A stretch of DNA of 64,000 nt from Fragilariopsis cylindrus CCMP1102 (GCA_900095095.1 FMBT01000012.1:62001-126000); one strand, 5' to 3'. Positions 8,301 to 20,994 are shown, numbered from the stretch's first letter. The notes: generated by a model from the sequence alone, not told the origin. A program made the numbers and translations.

Positions 8301-10381
8301 TCAGCTTGTTCGTGTTCCAATTTTAGATGTGTCTGTATCCTTAAAGGCGACGACGTATGATCTAGTTTCGGGAAAACCGATTTTATACTCGTCATACTCA
8401 AATGATTCAACAAAACCAAGATCTTTCAATTCTTGAGCAAAACCAGTTTGAAGATGTTTACGAGTTGGTGTTATACTTCTCTTTGTCATTGATTCAACTA
8501 CCTTCGTAGATCCAGCAATATTCACGGAGACAACTCCATTATATGATAGTGTATTGTATAATTTGTCGAGGATTGATTGGCGATTTGACATCATCTCAAT
8601 CGCGAATTCTTCTTCCATATCACTGTAATATACGGTTGAATATTAGGAAGATGACAATAATATTTCGGTTAGGTTTCGTGGACTTAAGAATGTGCATAAT
8701 ATGATCGAAAATAATACTCTATCCAAAACAAAAAACAAACAGAACTGATTTTTTACTTACAACAAATCAATCAACGCCACGTCGAAGGGTGTACCGTCAT
8801 AGTTCGAAATCCATTCCGAAGGAGTTTGATCATAAACAAAGTTCACACGACGATCGTCAAAGCAACTACTAATAATATCCTTTTTGCCGTTTGTGTATGA
8901 ACAATCGTTCCATTCGGAAAGATGTTTTCGTGCAAATTCTGTCATATCCTTATCGGCCCCAACAACAGTCACATGTTCAACACCCTTGTGTTTTAGGACT
9001 TCACGAGTTGAAGCTCCTAACCCGGCTCCAAAAATAAGAACACGTTTCGGATCGTCGTGTGAAATCATTGGAGGATGGACGAAACTTTCATGAGCGGCCG
9101 CTTGTCCAAAGGAATTACTTTTCAACACACCATCTAAATAGAATTGTTTGCTAATAGAAGGAAGATTTTGTTCTTGCATCTCATAAACTCGTGCTATTTT
9201 TCCCGTGCTAGTCTCCATGGATGCAATCTATATATTATACAGTAAGGAGAGAAAATCAGAAATATTGTAACGTGAGAATAAGGAGAGATAAGTGGATCGC
9301 ATAACGTCTAACGCATAACAAGGAAATTTGAGGTGGTTGTATACATTCCAAGGTAGAAGAACACACAATGCAGTACAGCATATCTTTGTTTATATATGAT
9401 TATATTTCGTACCTCCTTCTTATAATCCATACCGAGGAGTCCTAATGGGTATGCAAATGTATCACGTCCACCAACAGAAGACGATTGTTCATTGAAACCA
9501 CGTCTCTTGTATGCCCAAATAACGGCAGGATCGACATTCTCATCACGTGGAATAATAAAAAGATTTTCAATTAATACCATTGAATCTAATAATGATGTGG
9601 AACCACACGTGAATAAATCTAATGTAATAACACCCTCTGCTGGCCATGTATGGAATGCAACATGACTTTCTAATAGCACACCTGCACAACTAACACCCTC
9701 TGGGTATAATCCATGACAATGATAGGAAAGTAGTGTTAGGCCACTATTATCGACTAATGAAATCATTGCAGTAGCAAGTCGTGCCTCTGAATTTAAGAAA
9801 GATGAATCAAGACCATCAATATCTACCAATAAATGTTGTCCAGCAGGTAGATGTTGTTCTTCATCCATATCGTATTGTGCTTCGTTGTCATTGTTTTCAT
9901 CAAAACTTAATTTTCCATTCAGTGGATCAGGAACATTAATGTTGTCGTTTGTGGGTGAGGCATTGGGACTACTACCGTCTTCATGATTATTACTATTATT
10001 ATTGTTGTTGTTTTCTTCTTCTTGGTCTTCGTCAGCTGGTTGTAACCATTGTGATGCAATCACTGCGGATAAACGAGTATCAAAATTCTTCGTTGTGTAG
10101 ATAGTATTAGGAATAATCTTCCCAATTTGTGCCTTTGGAGTTGGAAGTAATCCACTACCGCCACCACCACCACCATCTTTTCCTCTTTGTGAGGATTGTA
10201 ATTTGGACTGTATTTGTTGTAATTTGGAAATTTCTATTGCGTTATTATCGAAATCAGGAATGAGATAGAATCGTGTTATCCTTCCTATAGTAAAAGTAAC
10301 GAAACTACATGATAGTAGACATGTTATTAGAAACCGTAATGATACAGTAGCTTTTTGCTGATGCTTGATGTTGTTCGCCAT
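8301..10381 (-). CDS. Membrane-anchored AdoMet decarboxylase-aminopropyltransferase fusion
   Basis: Exons are 10381-9413, 9227-8761 and 8622-8301, phases 0 and 2, giving about 586 residues. Residues 15-40 form one hydrophobic anchor, then a Gln/Asn/Gly-rich acidic linker. The AdoMet decarboxylase is the bacterial type: GVSCAGVLLESHVAFHTWPAEG holds the E/S self-cleavage site that makes the pyruvoyl group, and LDLFTCGS holds the conserved Cys. The second half is a spermidine-synthase fold: HPPMISHDDPKRVLIFGAGLGAS then FDVALIDLFD with the Asp pair. The acidic residue of the usual GGGD/EGG loop is replaced (GAGLGAS). Bacterially derived fusions of this kind are known from diatoms and are proposed to serve long-chain polyamine synthesis for silica. 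That role here is inference. Confidence 0.85.
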
Positions 10382-11237
10382 GGTGGTTGTATTATTTTCT
10401 GGTACGTTATTTTGAACTGAGTTTTGATTGTTCTGTTTTCAAGTTAGATATAATTTCGAGATGTGAATTCTTGATGTGAATTGATTTCTATCTACAGTAG
10501 TAGTTGTCACTGACGTGCACACCGGTTCAGATTAAGTACATCAAACAAGAAGTAGATACAAGAGAAGTGCATCTAAAGAAAGCACGATCGATTACTTACT
10601 ACGTAAATGTTGTAGGTCGATACTACAGTACATGCCGCGTGCATTCAATATTGTGAGGATAATTATGCACGTGCTATTTGATCCCCTTCCTCGTTTTATC
10701 GGCGTTGAGAATAACAAGCGAAAAAAATCGTACTTGAAAAATGAATGTAACGCTTCTTGTTATGGACGTATTTGTTTAAATGGCAGCGTGACGAGCTGAA
10801 AAAAATCATACACATACAAACCTTTACTTTTTTTAATTCCAATTCGCATTGCTCACACAAAAGGCGCTAGAGAAACTAAAGAATGTCGATCTGCTAAATA
10901 AAAAGATCTACAATCGCTGCAATATCCAAAATTGTTGTTGTTGTAATAAGGGTAATATATGTTGACTAACTGGTGGAGGGGGGGGGGGGGGGGGGGGGGG
11001 TTGTGCGATTTTTTATTTCGTATTAAAATTTTTATCCATCATCCTCGAATCGAATGAATCGAATCTTTAATCAATCAATCAATCAATCAGTCAATCAAAA
11101 AAAATCTTCATTGTCGTTGCTTCCTTCGCGAATTCCACTTGTAAAACACAAAACAAAAACAAAACAAAGAAAAACAAAAAAAAAACGAAGAAACAAACAT
11201 ATCACATATTTTTCAATTAGAGAGAATTAATTCAATC
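10382..11237. other. Intergenic with poly-G and AATC repeats
   Basis: No gene seen. A G run of about 24 lies at 10977-11000 and an (AATC)n tract near 11070-11098, followed by CAAAA-rich sequence just before the cysteine synthase start. Promoters for both flanking divergent genes should be here. Confidence 0.5.
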
Positions 11238-12826
11238 ATGAGCCTTCTACTTCAAACTACCTCCCGTTGCTTTGGCAGACGGGGCATCCGACATGCTGTG
11301 CGATCTTCTGTTAGTGGTTCAGTTGCAAGTACGAGCAGTAGAGGATTCGCTGGATATGCAGAAAATGTCTGCGATCTAATTGGTCACACGCCTATGGTAA
11401 AACTCAATCGAGTCGTCCCTGAAAATAGTGTTGCTGCGAAAGTTTTACTGAAATTAGAGATGCAGAATCCGGGAGGATCCATCAAAGACCGTATCGCACT
11501 AAGTATGATTCAAGAAGCGGAGAAAAGGGGTGAAATTACGCCAGGGAAAACGACCATCGTAGAAGCTACATCGGGAAATACAGGTACGGGTATCCAACAT
11601 TATAATGAATTCAAAAATACGCTATCATAAATAGACGTCGCTCACGATTTTCAATGCTGTCGTTTCGTTTTCTCTACTATAATAGGAATTGGCCTCGCGA
11701 TGGTAGCTGCTGCACGAGGATATAAATGTATCATCGTCATGCCGCAAGTACCGGCGATGTATGAGCGATATCTCATCGATAGGAAGTTTGGTGCCGAGGT
11801 CCACCTAACGAGTGTAAATCAAAATGATATGGAAAAGACATTTGAAAACTTAGTCGGATATGCAGAGGATCTTGTTGCTGCAAATCCTGATACGCATTGG
11901 ATGCCATCTCAATTTATTAATCTTGACAATCCAAAGAGTCATTACGAACAAACAGGTCCAGAAATTTGGGAACAAACTGGAAAGAATTGTGATATCTTCG
12001 TCGCAGGAGCAGGAACAGGCGGGACACTTGCAGGAGCAGGAAAATACATATTTGAACAAAACCCCGAAGCACAAATCGTTTGTGTTGAACCAACCGAAGC
12101 GTGAGTTACAATGGTCCTTTTTGTTTTTGTTCTCTTTTTTATCGTACGATAATTGAGTTTTCATTATTATTATTTTTAAATTTGTTTTGCTCATCGATAA
12201 AACCTTAAAAACGCTTCTTCGTCACACAATTATACTACAGAAATGTACTAAGCGGAGGCCATGCATCCATCCATGGCGTTGTCGGGATTGGCGCAAATAT
12301 CAAACTTCCTTTGCTAGAAGAGCTTGCTCCAGGGCAACCATGGCAAGCGGGTCCGAGGGGATTTATCTCAGAATTTTGTTCGGCTCTTACACCTGAAGCC
12401 GTTGCTTGGGCCAACCGTCTTGCAAGTGAGGAGTAAGTTCTGCTACCAGTATTATTTATTGATTATCGTGTCTATACATACATACCTATTCTTTTCGTTA
12501 CAGAACGAACAACTTTCTATCACATCTCTAATTCTTTTACCTTTCGAACAAAACATTTGTTACCAAAAATTAACAGAGGACTTTTAGTTGGTCCTACATC
12601 AGGGGCGGTTGTTAAGGTATGCTGTGACATTGCGTGCCGACCTGAGTCTGAAGGCAAAACAATCGTTGGTATCGTTGCTAGTTCTGGAATTCGATATGTC
12701 AAGCACCCTATGTGGGAAGCACAGCGTACAGAAGCAGATTCAGCGCTACCCATACCTCCAGATATCGAAAACGAATTCCCAATTCTTCGCTGGAAGTCTG
12801 AAGACTACGTTCGACCTGAAAAATAA
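11238..12826 (+). CDS. Cysteine synthase (O-acetylserine thiol-lyase), mitochondrial type
   Basis: Exons 11238-11583, 11686-12100, 12241-12432 and 12577-12826 (phases 1, 2, 2) give 400 residues. It makes cysteine and acetate from O-acetylserine and sulfide with [12 protein letters not shown] near residue 78 holds the PLP lysine (usual form SVKDR). TSGNTGIGLA binds the substrate carboxylate and [10 protein letters not shown] the PLP phosphate; [16 protein letters not shown] and LLVGPTSGA complete the fold. Residues 1-40 are Arg/Ser-rich without acids and lack a signal peptide, so a mitochondrial presequence fits better than a plastid one. A cystathionine beta-synthase assignment is less likely because the protein is short and has no CBS pair. 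Confidence 0.9.
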
Positions 12827-13470
12827 TGTGGGGAATGAGAACTGTAGTTCGGCATATTTGAAACAAGCTCAAAACAACTTTTTAAGCACTTTAGATTTAC
12901 AATATCATTCGATAGTAGAAATGTCCAACGAACTCGGACTCTACCGCATATGTTCCACAGATTATTGAATCGTGTAAGGTTACATTCTAAATATAGTAAA
13001 TAATTTATGGATTTACCGAAGTGATGTTTTCCTGTAGAGCCACTTCAAGAATGCGATTGAACACAAATATTAATTGTAGAATACATTGTACGACGCATTA
13101 CTTGTTTATGTTTACAAGAGAATTAATTGAGCATTCTAGTCGTTCTGTTTCGCCTTTTATCAAGAAAAATTACCTTTTTGAAAACTTAAATATATTATTT
13201 ATTATTTCATGATTTCATATTTCTAATTTCATGCAACAGGGCCAGGCTCATCTTAGCGCGCAATCAGTGCGTGTTGCGATGTGCGATTCATTGGCAACTT
13301 GACTCAACGAAACGTCATTAATCACATTTTATTTTATGCTATTTCAATTTTTTTTTGTGATTTTGTCATCAAGACATCATCATCATAACATCATCATCCT
13401 CCGTCGTTGTTGATACACTACTCCTGCTACTGTACTTCAGGTATTCGACTAGAAGCTTGAAACTTACCTG
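12827..13470. other. Intergenic
   Basis: 3' flank of cysteine synthase and 5' flank of the processing protease. Short chance frames only; no repeat or RNA gene noticed. Confidence 0.5.
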
Positions 13471-15223
13471 ATGAAGTTTTTCCAAGGGAAGAAGGCTGAC
13501 CTGAGCAACGGCTATACATGTACTGCTAGTATGGATAATACAAGCACTTTAAGTTATTGGAGACGGTACTCTGTGCTCGCGCTGGTCCTACTTGCATTAT
13601 CTTCTCCTGTCAATTACGGTCATGCATTTGTCGCACCTTACCAACCTATACTAAATGGCGGTACTTGTAAAACGACAACAAGGCAAATGGCAAATATACA
13701 ACAATTCAACAATAACGAAAGAGAAACAAAGGATGATGTATCGAGGACAGTAGTGAGAGTGGTCAGCAAAAACGACGACAACGACAACAAAATCATAAAA
13801 AACCAACAAACAAATAACAATATGGTGACTCGCATAACCACCATAGGTAGTCTAGCTCTTGCAATGAGTTTGTGTTTTTGTCCATCCCCACCAGCAGCAC
13901 ATGCATCTGGATACACCTCCCTAACGCCGGAACAAAAGATGGCAGCGGAAGCATGGAGGACGGTCGATTCAACTTTCTTAGATCGTACCTTTAACGGACA
14001 AGATTGGTTTAAGTTACGACAAAACCTTGTTAAAGCAAAGTACGAATCTATGGAAGATGCACAAGATTCCGTAACGAATATGATGTCAAAATTAGGAGAT
14101 AAATATACAAAGTATTTACCACCAGCTAAGTACCAGTCATTAGTTGATACCGCCACAGGAACACTTGCCGGTGTAGGAGTTGAAATTGCAACAAATTCGG
14201 ATCTCATACCATGTGTATCGGACGTTGAACCGAACAGTCCCGCTATGAAGGCAGGACTTCTACCAAAAGATGTCTTTCTGGAAGGTGATGGTGCTAAATT
14301 CGATAAAACCTCTACGCCTGTCGATGTTGCACTACGATTAAGAGGTCCGGTTGGCAGTAAGGTAGGGGTGACAGTACTACGAGACGGAACTAAAATTGAT
14401 TTTATCATCGAAAGACAGACCATTAAAGTCGAAAGCGTCCGAAGTTACATTGCAAAAGAGAATAAACAGGTAGGTGTAATTCGGATTAAATCATTTTCGG
14501 GAACAACAACTTCTTCCGTTAAGGATGCTGTTTTAGAATTGAAGAAAAAGGGTGCCACATCGATTCTCTTTGATCTGAGGAGTAATCCTGGTGGATTACT
14601 CCCAGGAGGAACCGAAACAGCATCGTTGTTCCTCGAAGCAAATAAACCTACTTTGTTTGTTGTAAGTAACAAAGGTGTTATTGATGCACAAGAAACATTT
14701 GTAGATGGTTTCGATACAGAAACGAATTTAGTGATACTTGTGGATCATAATACCGCTTCAGCGGCAGAAGTCTTTACTGCGGCATTGAAGGAGAATGGAA
14801 GAGCGAAGGTTGTTGGGGAACAGGTAAGTGGTATTCTTTAAAAGAGAGAGAGAGAGAGAGAGATGCGAGAGTCATCAACAAACAATGAGGATGTCATTGT
14901 GGCATTTTACCAATATAAGTAATATCACACAACTAACGATTGTTTATCTTTCGTTACCGTCTTTTTCTTCCTTTACTTCTTTTTCTGTGCGGCGTGTGCA
15001 CATATCATAATCTACTCTTGTTATAAAGACGTTCGGAAAGGGTATTATACAAACAATTCGAGAATTGTCCGAAAACAACGGCGGCGTAGCTGTCACTGTA
15101 GCTCGTTATGAAACTCCAAAACATAATGACATCAATAAGTCTGGTATTGCGGTAGACACGTCAACAGATGTTGAATGTCCTAAGGATGATGCGCTAGCAT
15201 GTCTACCATCCGATTTGCTATGA
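13471..15223 (+). CDS. ctpA: Plastid C-terminal processing protease (CtpA, S41)
   Basis: Exons 13471-14823 and 15029-15223 (phase 0) give 515 residues. This serine protease matures the D1 protein of photosystem II in the thylakoid lumen. A signal anchor ends GHA/FVAPYQP, an ASAF-like plastid motif, and a second hydrophobic stretch LALAMSLCFCPSPPAAHA is a lumen signal ending AHA. A PDZ domain follows (LAGVGVEIATNSD, near 235). The catalytic core shows FDLRSNPGGLLPGG, the Ser of NTASAAEVF and, across the intron, the Lys of GEQTFGKG. The second exon matters because it supplies that lysine. Length is usual for algal CtpA with its double presequence. Confidence 0.9.
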
Positions 15224-15379
15224 TTATGAATTTATAGATATATAATACAAAGTTAAAATTGTTGTGATACAACATTATCCGATCAAATAGATAAAAAATA
15301 GGAAAGTATTATATTTATTTTTATATAGCCAATGTAATCTATATTACTTTTCAACTTTTTGCTTAGGTTGCATCGCACC

Positions 15380-16650
15380 CGTAAGACTTTCGACATTCGT
15401 ATGAACATGCATGACTGTGTTGGTAAAAAATAACAAGCGAAAGAAGGAAAGTACATCCACACGTAAGTTCACATCATGGTTTTTAATTTTTCGTATCAGC
15501 AAGATTTCAAAAGTGTATCTCATCTCATCTCTCCGAGTCAGTTAGCAAACACTCAACATATTGTATTTCAGCCCTATCGATCCGGTTGTAACTTGTATGA
15601 TATCATCATCCTCAGATAGAGTGAGAGAGAGTTGGGGAGTAGCAGCACATGCACGGTCACACATAATTTACTTACCACTCTTCTAAATTTTCTTTCGGGG
15701 TTTTATCGGAACCGTAAACTTGCTACAGTTTTATACATTCATGACTGTTTGTAAAAAAGAAGAAACAGACACAAAAAAATGAGTTTACATACATCATCGT
15801 TTTTCGTATCAGCAAGATTTCAAGATTTCAAAAGTTCATCTCATCTCATCTCTCCGAGTCAGTTAGCAAACACTCAACACATTTTATTTCAGCCCTATCG
15901 ATCCGGTTGTAACTTGTATGATATCGTCATCCTCAGAGAGAGAGAGAGATGGGGAGTGGCAGCACATGCACGGTCGCAAATAATATACTTACGGGAACAG
16001 ACATTAAATAATCCCTAACTTTTCTATACCTTTCAATAGTTGTATATACATTCATGACTATGTTCGTAGAAGGAAAGAATGTACACACAAGTAAGTTCAC
16101 ATCACGGTTTTTTTTCGTATCAACAAGATTTAAATTCATCTCATCTCTCCGAGTCGTATGCAAACACTCAACATATTGTATTTCAGCCCTATCGATCCGG
16201 TTGTAACTTGTATGATATCATCATTCTCAGAGAGAGTTGGGCGGGAAGAGGCAGCACATACATGGTCACACATAATATACTTACAGTACAGGAACATGTA
16301 TATATTATCCCTCACTCTTCTACTTTTTGTTCAGATGGTGTATCTGTTACAGTTTCTGTATCGTAACCGTAGACCTTTCGACAGTCGTATATGCATTCAT
16401 GACTGTGTTGGTAAAAAAGAAGAAGAAGCGGAAGAAAGCACACAAAAGTAAGTTTATATCATCGTTTTTTCTTTCTTCATATCAGCGAGATTTCAAAAGT
16501 TAATCTCATTTCTCCGAGTCAGTTAGCAAACACTCAACACATTGTATTTCAGCCCTATCGATCCGGTTGTAACTTGTATGATATCGTCATCCTCAGAGAG
16601 AGAGAGTGGCAGCACACGCACGGTCACACATATAATATTTATCATAAATA
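15380..16650 (+). repeat. Four degenerate tandem units, each with an intron-like segment
   Basis: Four units share long blocks: TCATGACTGTGTTGGTAAAA, CTCTCCGAGTCAGTTAGCAA and CCCTATCGATCCGGTTGTAA, then GA-rich sequence, CACGGTCACACATAAT and ACTTAC. The CCCTATCGATCC block recurs at about 15572, 15893, 16187 and 16553, so spacing is near 300-360 nt. Units 1, 3 and 4 have a GTAAGTT donor and a TATTTCAG acceptor on the plus strand at 15463-15571, 16091-16186 and 16448-16552, close to this genome's usual intron length; unit 2 keeps only the acceptor. On the minus strand each unit ends in GTAAGTA-like sequence matching the end of the adjoining pseudouridine synthase gene. No conserved protein frame runs through the units. 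Confidence 0.75.
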
Positions 16651-16674
16651 TTTCTTAGAAGATACATAACATAC

Positions 16675-18644
16675 TTACCGGAACAGGTACTGAATAAAGT
16701 TCATTTCATTCTTTTCTTCCTGAACAATATGATCACGTACAACATCCCGAAATTGTATCCATCGGTCTTTTACTGGTCCGTCAACAGTCCAATTTAAATC
16801 TAACAGATCATGATTACTTTGTGAATTCTTTCGTCGATTATATCCATCAAAGTAACTCATTTCTAAAAATAATCCTTGTGCTGGTGCAACATGCAATGCA
16901 AGATTTTCTTTATTTGATAATGCTTTATCTATAAATTCAATCGGTACAGCACCTCGTGCGATATCAACAGCGACACAAACCATTTTTCGGATCTGATGTA
17001 ACAGAAATGATTGTCCCAAAACTTCAGTTGGAATCCATTCCATACCATCAACAATGACAGGGTCTGAAACTTCAAATGATTCAATGAACCGCTGTCCTTG
17101 CGGCTGTCCAGGTTTTATATTTTTAGTAAAATTATGAAATGGATGGGTCCCTTCATACTTTTTCAGTGCACTCTGTAGTAGATTTCGATTATCTTCAGTC
17201 GATCTATATTCACGAAGAATAAGCTGTATCTTTGTGGCCATTTCAACGCTTAGTGGCATTTTCGAATAATTCTCACGTGCTTCACGTCCCGAGTTGATGT
17301 CAACACCTTGTTCCGTCATGATAGTTCTCCAATCGGGATGTAACAGAAAGGATGGGATCATATATTGATATCGGACACGATCACGTTGTGTCTTAGCACA
17401 AAAGTTGCGTGTAGTTCGGTTCATAGAAATGACACATATATCATCTGGAAGATTTTTTTGTAGTCGTTGTCGTGCTCCAACTAACCGTTCTTCTACGGTA
17501 TTATTATCAGTATGAGCTTCCCAATCATTTTCGGGTAATTCTAATTTGAGTGAACAAACTTGTGCACAAGCGTGTACACCTTTTGTCGTAGTGGAAGGGG
17601 AATCAACAAGGAATAAGGAAGAGTAATATTAGTGACATGATGTAAAGAAATTAAAGAACTGACTAACTAACTAACTAATATACACGATGATTTTATCATA
17701 ACGAGCACAACAACAACAACAACAACAACAACCATACGATCCGTGCTGCACTCTATTCCGCTCTGCTTACCTTTGTCGGTCCGAGCTGAATTACTCCATG
17801 AATACTTATGTTGTGTACCAAAATTATCTTTAGATATCATACCTGATCGATATAAAGCCAATTCCATTTCTGCCTGTATTGTCTTTTGTTCAGGATTAAT
17901 TTGAAATCCACCGTATTTAGTTCCTAAAAATCCTAACAATAGTGCAACTTTCCTTTTAACGGTATCCTTTTTTTCTGTTTCTAAATTTTTATCATCGTTA
18001 GTATCAGTAGCAGAAGTAGTAGCAGCAGTTGTTTCTTCCAAGTCCAAGGTAACACCGTACATTTCTCTCATTGCTGGATTGGCATAGGAACCAAGTTGAG
18101 GAGGATCGTCACGTTTATCACGTACACCATCACCATAATCCTTAATACCTCCTTTATATTTGGACTTATTATTGTCTTTCTTCCCCTTTTTCCAAGATCG
18201 CTTGCTGCTGCTGCTGCTGCTGCTTTCGTTATTAGTATTGTCACCACCTTGTTTTTGTTGTGATGATGACGATGACGCTGGCGTTGAGGATGTTGATGTT
18301 TCCGTTGCCACCACTGCTATTTTTGTTGAGTCGTTATTATCTGTTTTTTCATCCAGCGATGACGATGGCCGTTTACGAGATGCATCATCATTCTTATTAT
18401 TATTGGCATTATCGTCTACTTCAGGTGGTGTTGTAGTAGAACTCATTGTTTTTCTTATTACTTCTACGAATGATCTTTGGTGATGTTGATGGTAATACAA
18501 ACTCGTCGTTGTGGCTGTTGCTTTTATTGGTTGTGGTGGTGACGTCCTTGCCAATGTCCAAAAGAAAGAAATTAATCGTTTGTTGTTGTTTACTCCGTAC
18601 CTGTTAACTAGTTTACAAGTCGGTACCTTTATTACTGACAGCAT
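16675..18644 (-). CDS. tRNA pseudouridine synthase (TruA/PUS1 family)
   Basis: Exons 18644-17771 and 17579-16675 (phase 1) give about 592 residues. The enzyme isomerises specific uridines in tRNA. A long N-terminal extension (about 200 residues, Ser/Asn/Lys-rich with a Ser run) precedes VALLLGFLGTKYGGFQINPE, the TruA opening. The catalytic motif SARTDKGVHA is built across the intron, with the Asp in exon 1. ICVISMNRTTRNFCAKTQRDRVRYQY and EWIPTEVLGQSFLLHQIRKMV complete the C-terminal half. The first 60 residues could be an organelle signal; an internal Met near 66 may start a second form. The stop directly follows FRF-like sequence at a GTAAGT, so a further 3' intron in the repeat array is possible. 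Confidence 0.88.
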
Positions 18645-19554
18645 ACCGGTACCGTATTAAGAGTTCTCTCTTTCAGTCTTTTTGTTTACGCAAAAAGGAA
18701 AAAAATTCAAAAAACAATGATATGATTATACCATTAGTGTTCAATCATGTTTAATAAAGATCCAAAAAATAAATGGTCAAGAGAAAAATGAAATAAACGA
18801 GTGAATGACAGACGTCAACACATAGGAAGAAATCGACTTCCCCAAACTAAAAACAAGGGTCATGATTTTTCGAAATTTTATCAACGAAGCTCATGAATTC
18901 CCAAATATAGCCCTCTATCATTAATCCCCTCATTTTTTTTGTACTATCAAGACTTCAAAATGACTTGGCTGTTGTATTCGTTGTTCGTTTTGCTAGACAG
19001 TATAACCTAATAAATCTTACTTAACGAACTTTTAAACATTTAGAACTTGAAGTCTCATTTTTTTAAACAATTAACAAGAGTAAAAGACTGATAAAGACTT
19101 GATTCAATTAACGAAAATAGAAACGTTTAGGGGATCATGGGAGTTAATTACTTTTGAAAGTGTGTATAAGAGAACAACAATTATTCTGCATACAGGAAAT
19201 CCAACAGTTTCAGTATAAAAGTAGCATCACACATCATGGTGACGAAGACAAATACTTGTGAAGTAATAGCCGTAGATTAATTGTACTAAGCAAGGAGAAG
19301 TATATATACAGCCTAACATAATAGTAAGATTTCCCACACAACAATTATAGTAAATGGGCATCTGAAATTTGTTCACAGCATACGTACACATTAGATTGTA
19401 CCTGATCTTGTGTTGTTTTTTCATAATACAGTGTTTCATAAGCGGAAAAGAAGGTAAGACCAACGTCCCAACGACAACGACACTCCACACTCACTCTTTG
19501 ATAGAAAAAGAAAAAAAAGCACCAACAACAACAACAACAGGCGATAATAATATA
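18645..19554. other. Intergenic, AT-rich
   Basis: Upstream of two divergent genes. A hydrophobic frame opens near 19369 but starts with TTG and meets a GTAAGA donor-like site, so I leave it as flanking sequence. Confidence 0.45.
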
Positions 19555-20994
19555 ATGCTAACAACAACAGCATCAAACATCTCACCTTCGATTCAACAGC
19601 AACAACAAGACCAACGATTGCTATCGTCGGGAGAATCATCATCATCAGAATCATCATCAGAATCAGAAATTAACGACGACGATATCTCGTTGTCGTCATC
19701 AACATCATTAAATCTGAGCCAGAGACAGAATCAGGGCGGTGGCGATCCTAAAAAAACCCTTGACCCTCCTCATGCTCCCTTTTCTTCAGTGTCTCCACGA
19801 TCTACGTTAGATTTCCCCGATCAAAAAAATATTAACCCTGTCATGATTGCACTTAGTAGTTGTACTAAGTGTGATAACGACAATAACTGTAAACATGACG
19901 AGAATGATGGTAACAATAACAGTAACAATAATCATGACGAGAATACTGCGGACAACAACAACAACAAGAGCAGCAGCAAATGCAAATTTCAACCACCCAA
20001 GGCGCCTATAAATAATGTAATAAGAAGAGTATCGTTTTCAACGTTTCCGAATGAGCATGTTCATATAGATCTTGGTACTGATTGTATTGAAACTACTGGT
20101 ATTGTAGTAAACAGCAACGACGACTCATTTACAACGCTGATGACAACAACATCAACGATAATAGAAGAGGAGGAAGAATTTGAAGGAGAAGATGATGAGG
20201 ATGATGATGATGAATACGATCATGAAGAAGAAGATGATGATGATGATGATGAATACAATCATGACGATGACGATGACGATGACGATGAATACAATTATGA
20301 GGATGAGGATAAGTTTGATATAGAGGCGAGGGAGATCAACAAGATAATCACAGCAACAAGAATGATTGAAAATACTGCTGCTAAAACAGATTCTCGTCAC
20401 ACATCTACTACAGCTACTGCTACTAGGACTGATCCTTCTCCTCCAGCTCCTATTACTGCTACAACTAGAACTACTACAAGTCCTACTACTACAAAAGAAA
20501 CAAGAAGAAAGAAAATACGTTGGTCGGGACGCGTGCGTGTCCATGAGATACGACATATAAATAACATACCAGATGATGAAAGGGAATTGATTTGGATGTC
20601 ACCAATTGATTACACAATGATAAAAGTTATGGCAAAAACAACAGTATATAAAATGATGTCTGGAGAACATATAAATGATGACAATCCTGATTTTTGTACA
20701 CGAGGATTAGAATTTAGAACAAGATCTGGATCTAGAATACGCAATGCAAATAAAATGAGAAATCGTTCAGCTGTCTTGAATGAACAAGATTTACAACATG
20801 AGGAAGGTTTTTATGATCCTGAATTTATTGCGATGGCATCAATGGATGAATCATTTATTTGTAGAGAAGCAGCAAGAAATCGTGCAGAAAATGATACAAA
20901 ATCTATACAATCTTATATTGATGATGTCCGTGATATTGTTTGGGGTTTACGACCATTATCAGGTAGAAACAGCAAGTACTACTTGTACGAGTGA
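19555..20994 (+). CDS. Acidic low-complexity protein with a diatom family C-terminal domain (copy 1)
   Basis: About 479 residues from the first in-frame ATG. The N-terminal half is Gln/Ser/Asn/Asp-rich with long Asp-Glu runs encoded by GAT repeats near 20200-20300, then Thr-rich linker. From residue ~320 a conserved domain begins: RWSGRVRVHEIRHINNIPDDERELIWMSPIDY, then CTRGLEFRTRSGSR and AVLNEQDLQ, ending with FIAMASMDESFICREAA. From memory, this V-x-V/ERxxxW/RGLE/AVxxEQ pattern marks a large family of unknown function abundant in diatoms. A paralogue lies at 23243-24121. Predicted nuclear or cytosolic; no signal peptide from this start. Function unknown. Confidence 0.7.
   Translation: MLTTTASNISPSIQQQQQDQRLLSSGESSSSESSSESEINDDDISLSSSTSLNLSQRQNQGGGDPKKTLDPPHAPFSSVSPRSTLDFPDQKNINPVMIALSSCTKCDNDNNCKHDENDGNNNSNNNHDENTADNNNNKSSSKCKFQPPKAPINNVIRRVSFSTFPNEHVHIDLGTDCIETTGIVVNSNDDSFTTLMTTTSTIIEEEEEFEGEDDEDDDDEYDHEEEDDDDDDEYNHDDDDDDDDEYNYEDEDKFDIEAREINKIITATRMIENTAAKTDSRHTSTTATATRTDPSPPAPITATTRTTTSPTTTKETRRKKIRWSGRVRVHEIRHINNIPDDERELIWMSPIDYTMIKVMAKTTVYKMMSGEHINDDNPDFCTRGLEFRTRSGSRIRNANKMRNRSAVLNEQDLQHEEGFYDPEFIAMASMDESFICREAARNRAENDTKSIQSYIDDVRDIVWGLRPLSGRNSKYYLYE

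Noticed and set aside
8757-9218. Separate short methyltransferase gene
   Set aside because: It joins in frame to the upstream AdoMet decarboxylase exon at 9227 and to the exon at 8622, so it is the middle exon of the fusion.
15779-16451. Several plus-strand frames inside the repeat array
   Set aside because: They are in different frames in different units and none is conserved, so they are by-products of the repeat.
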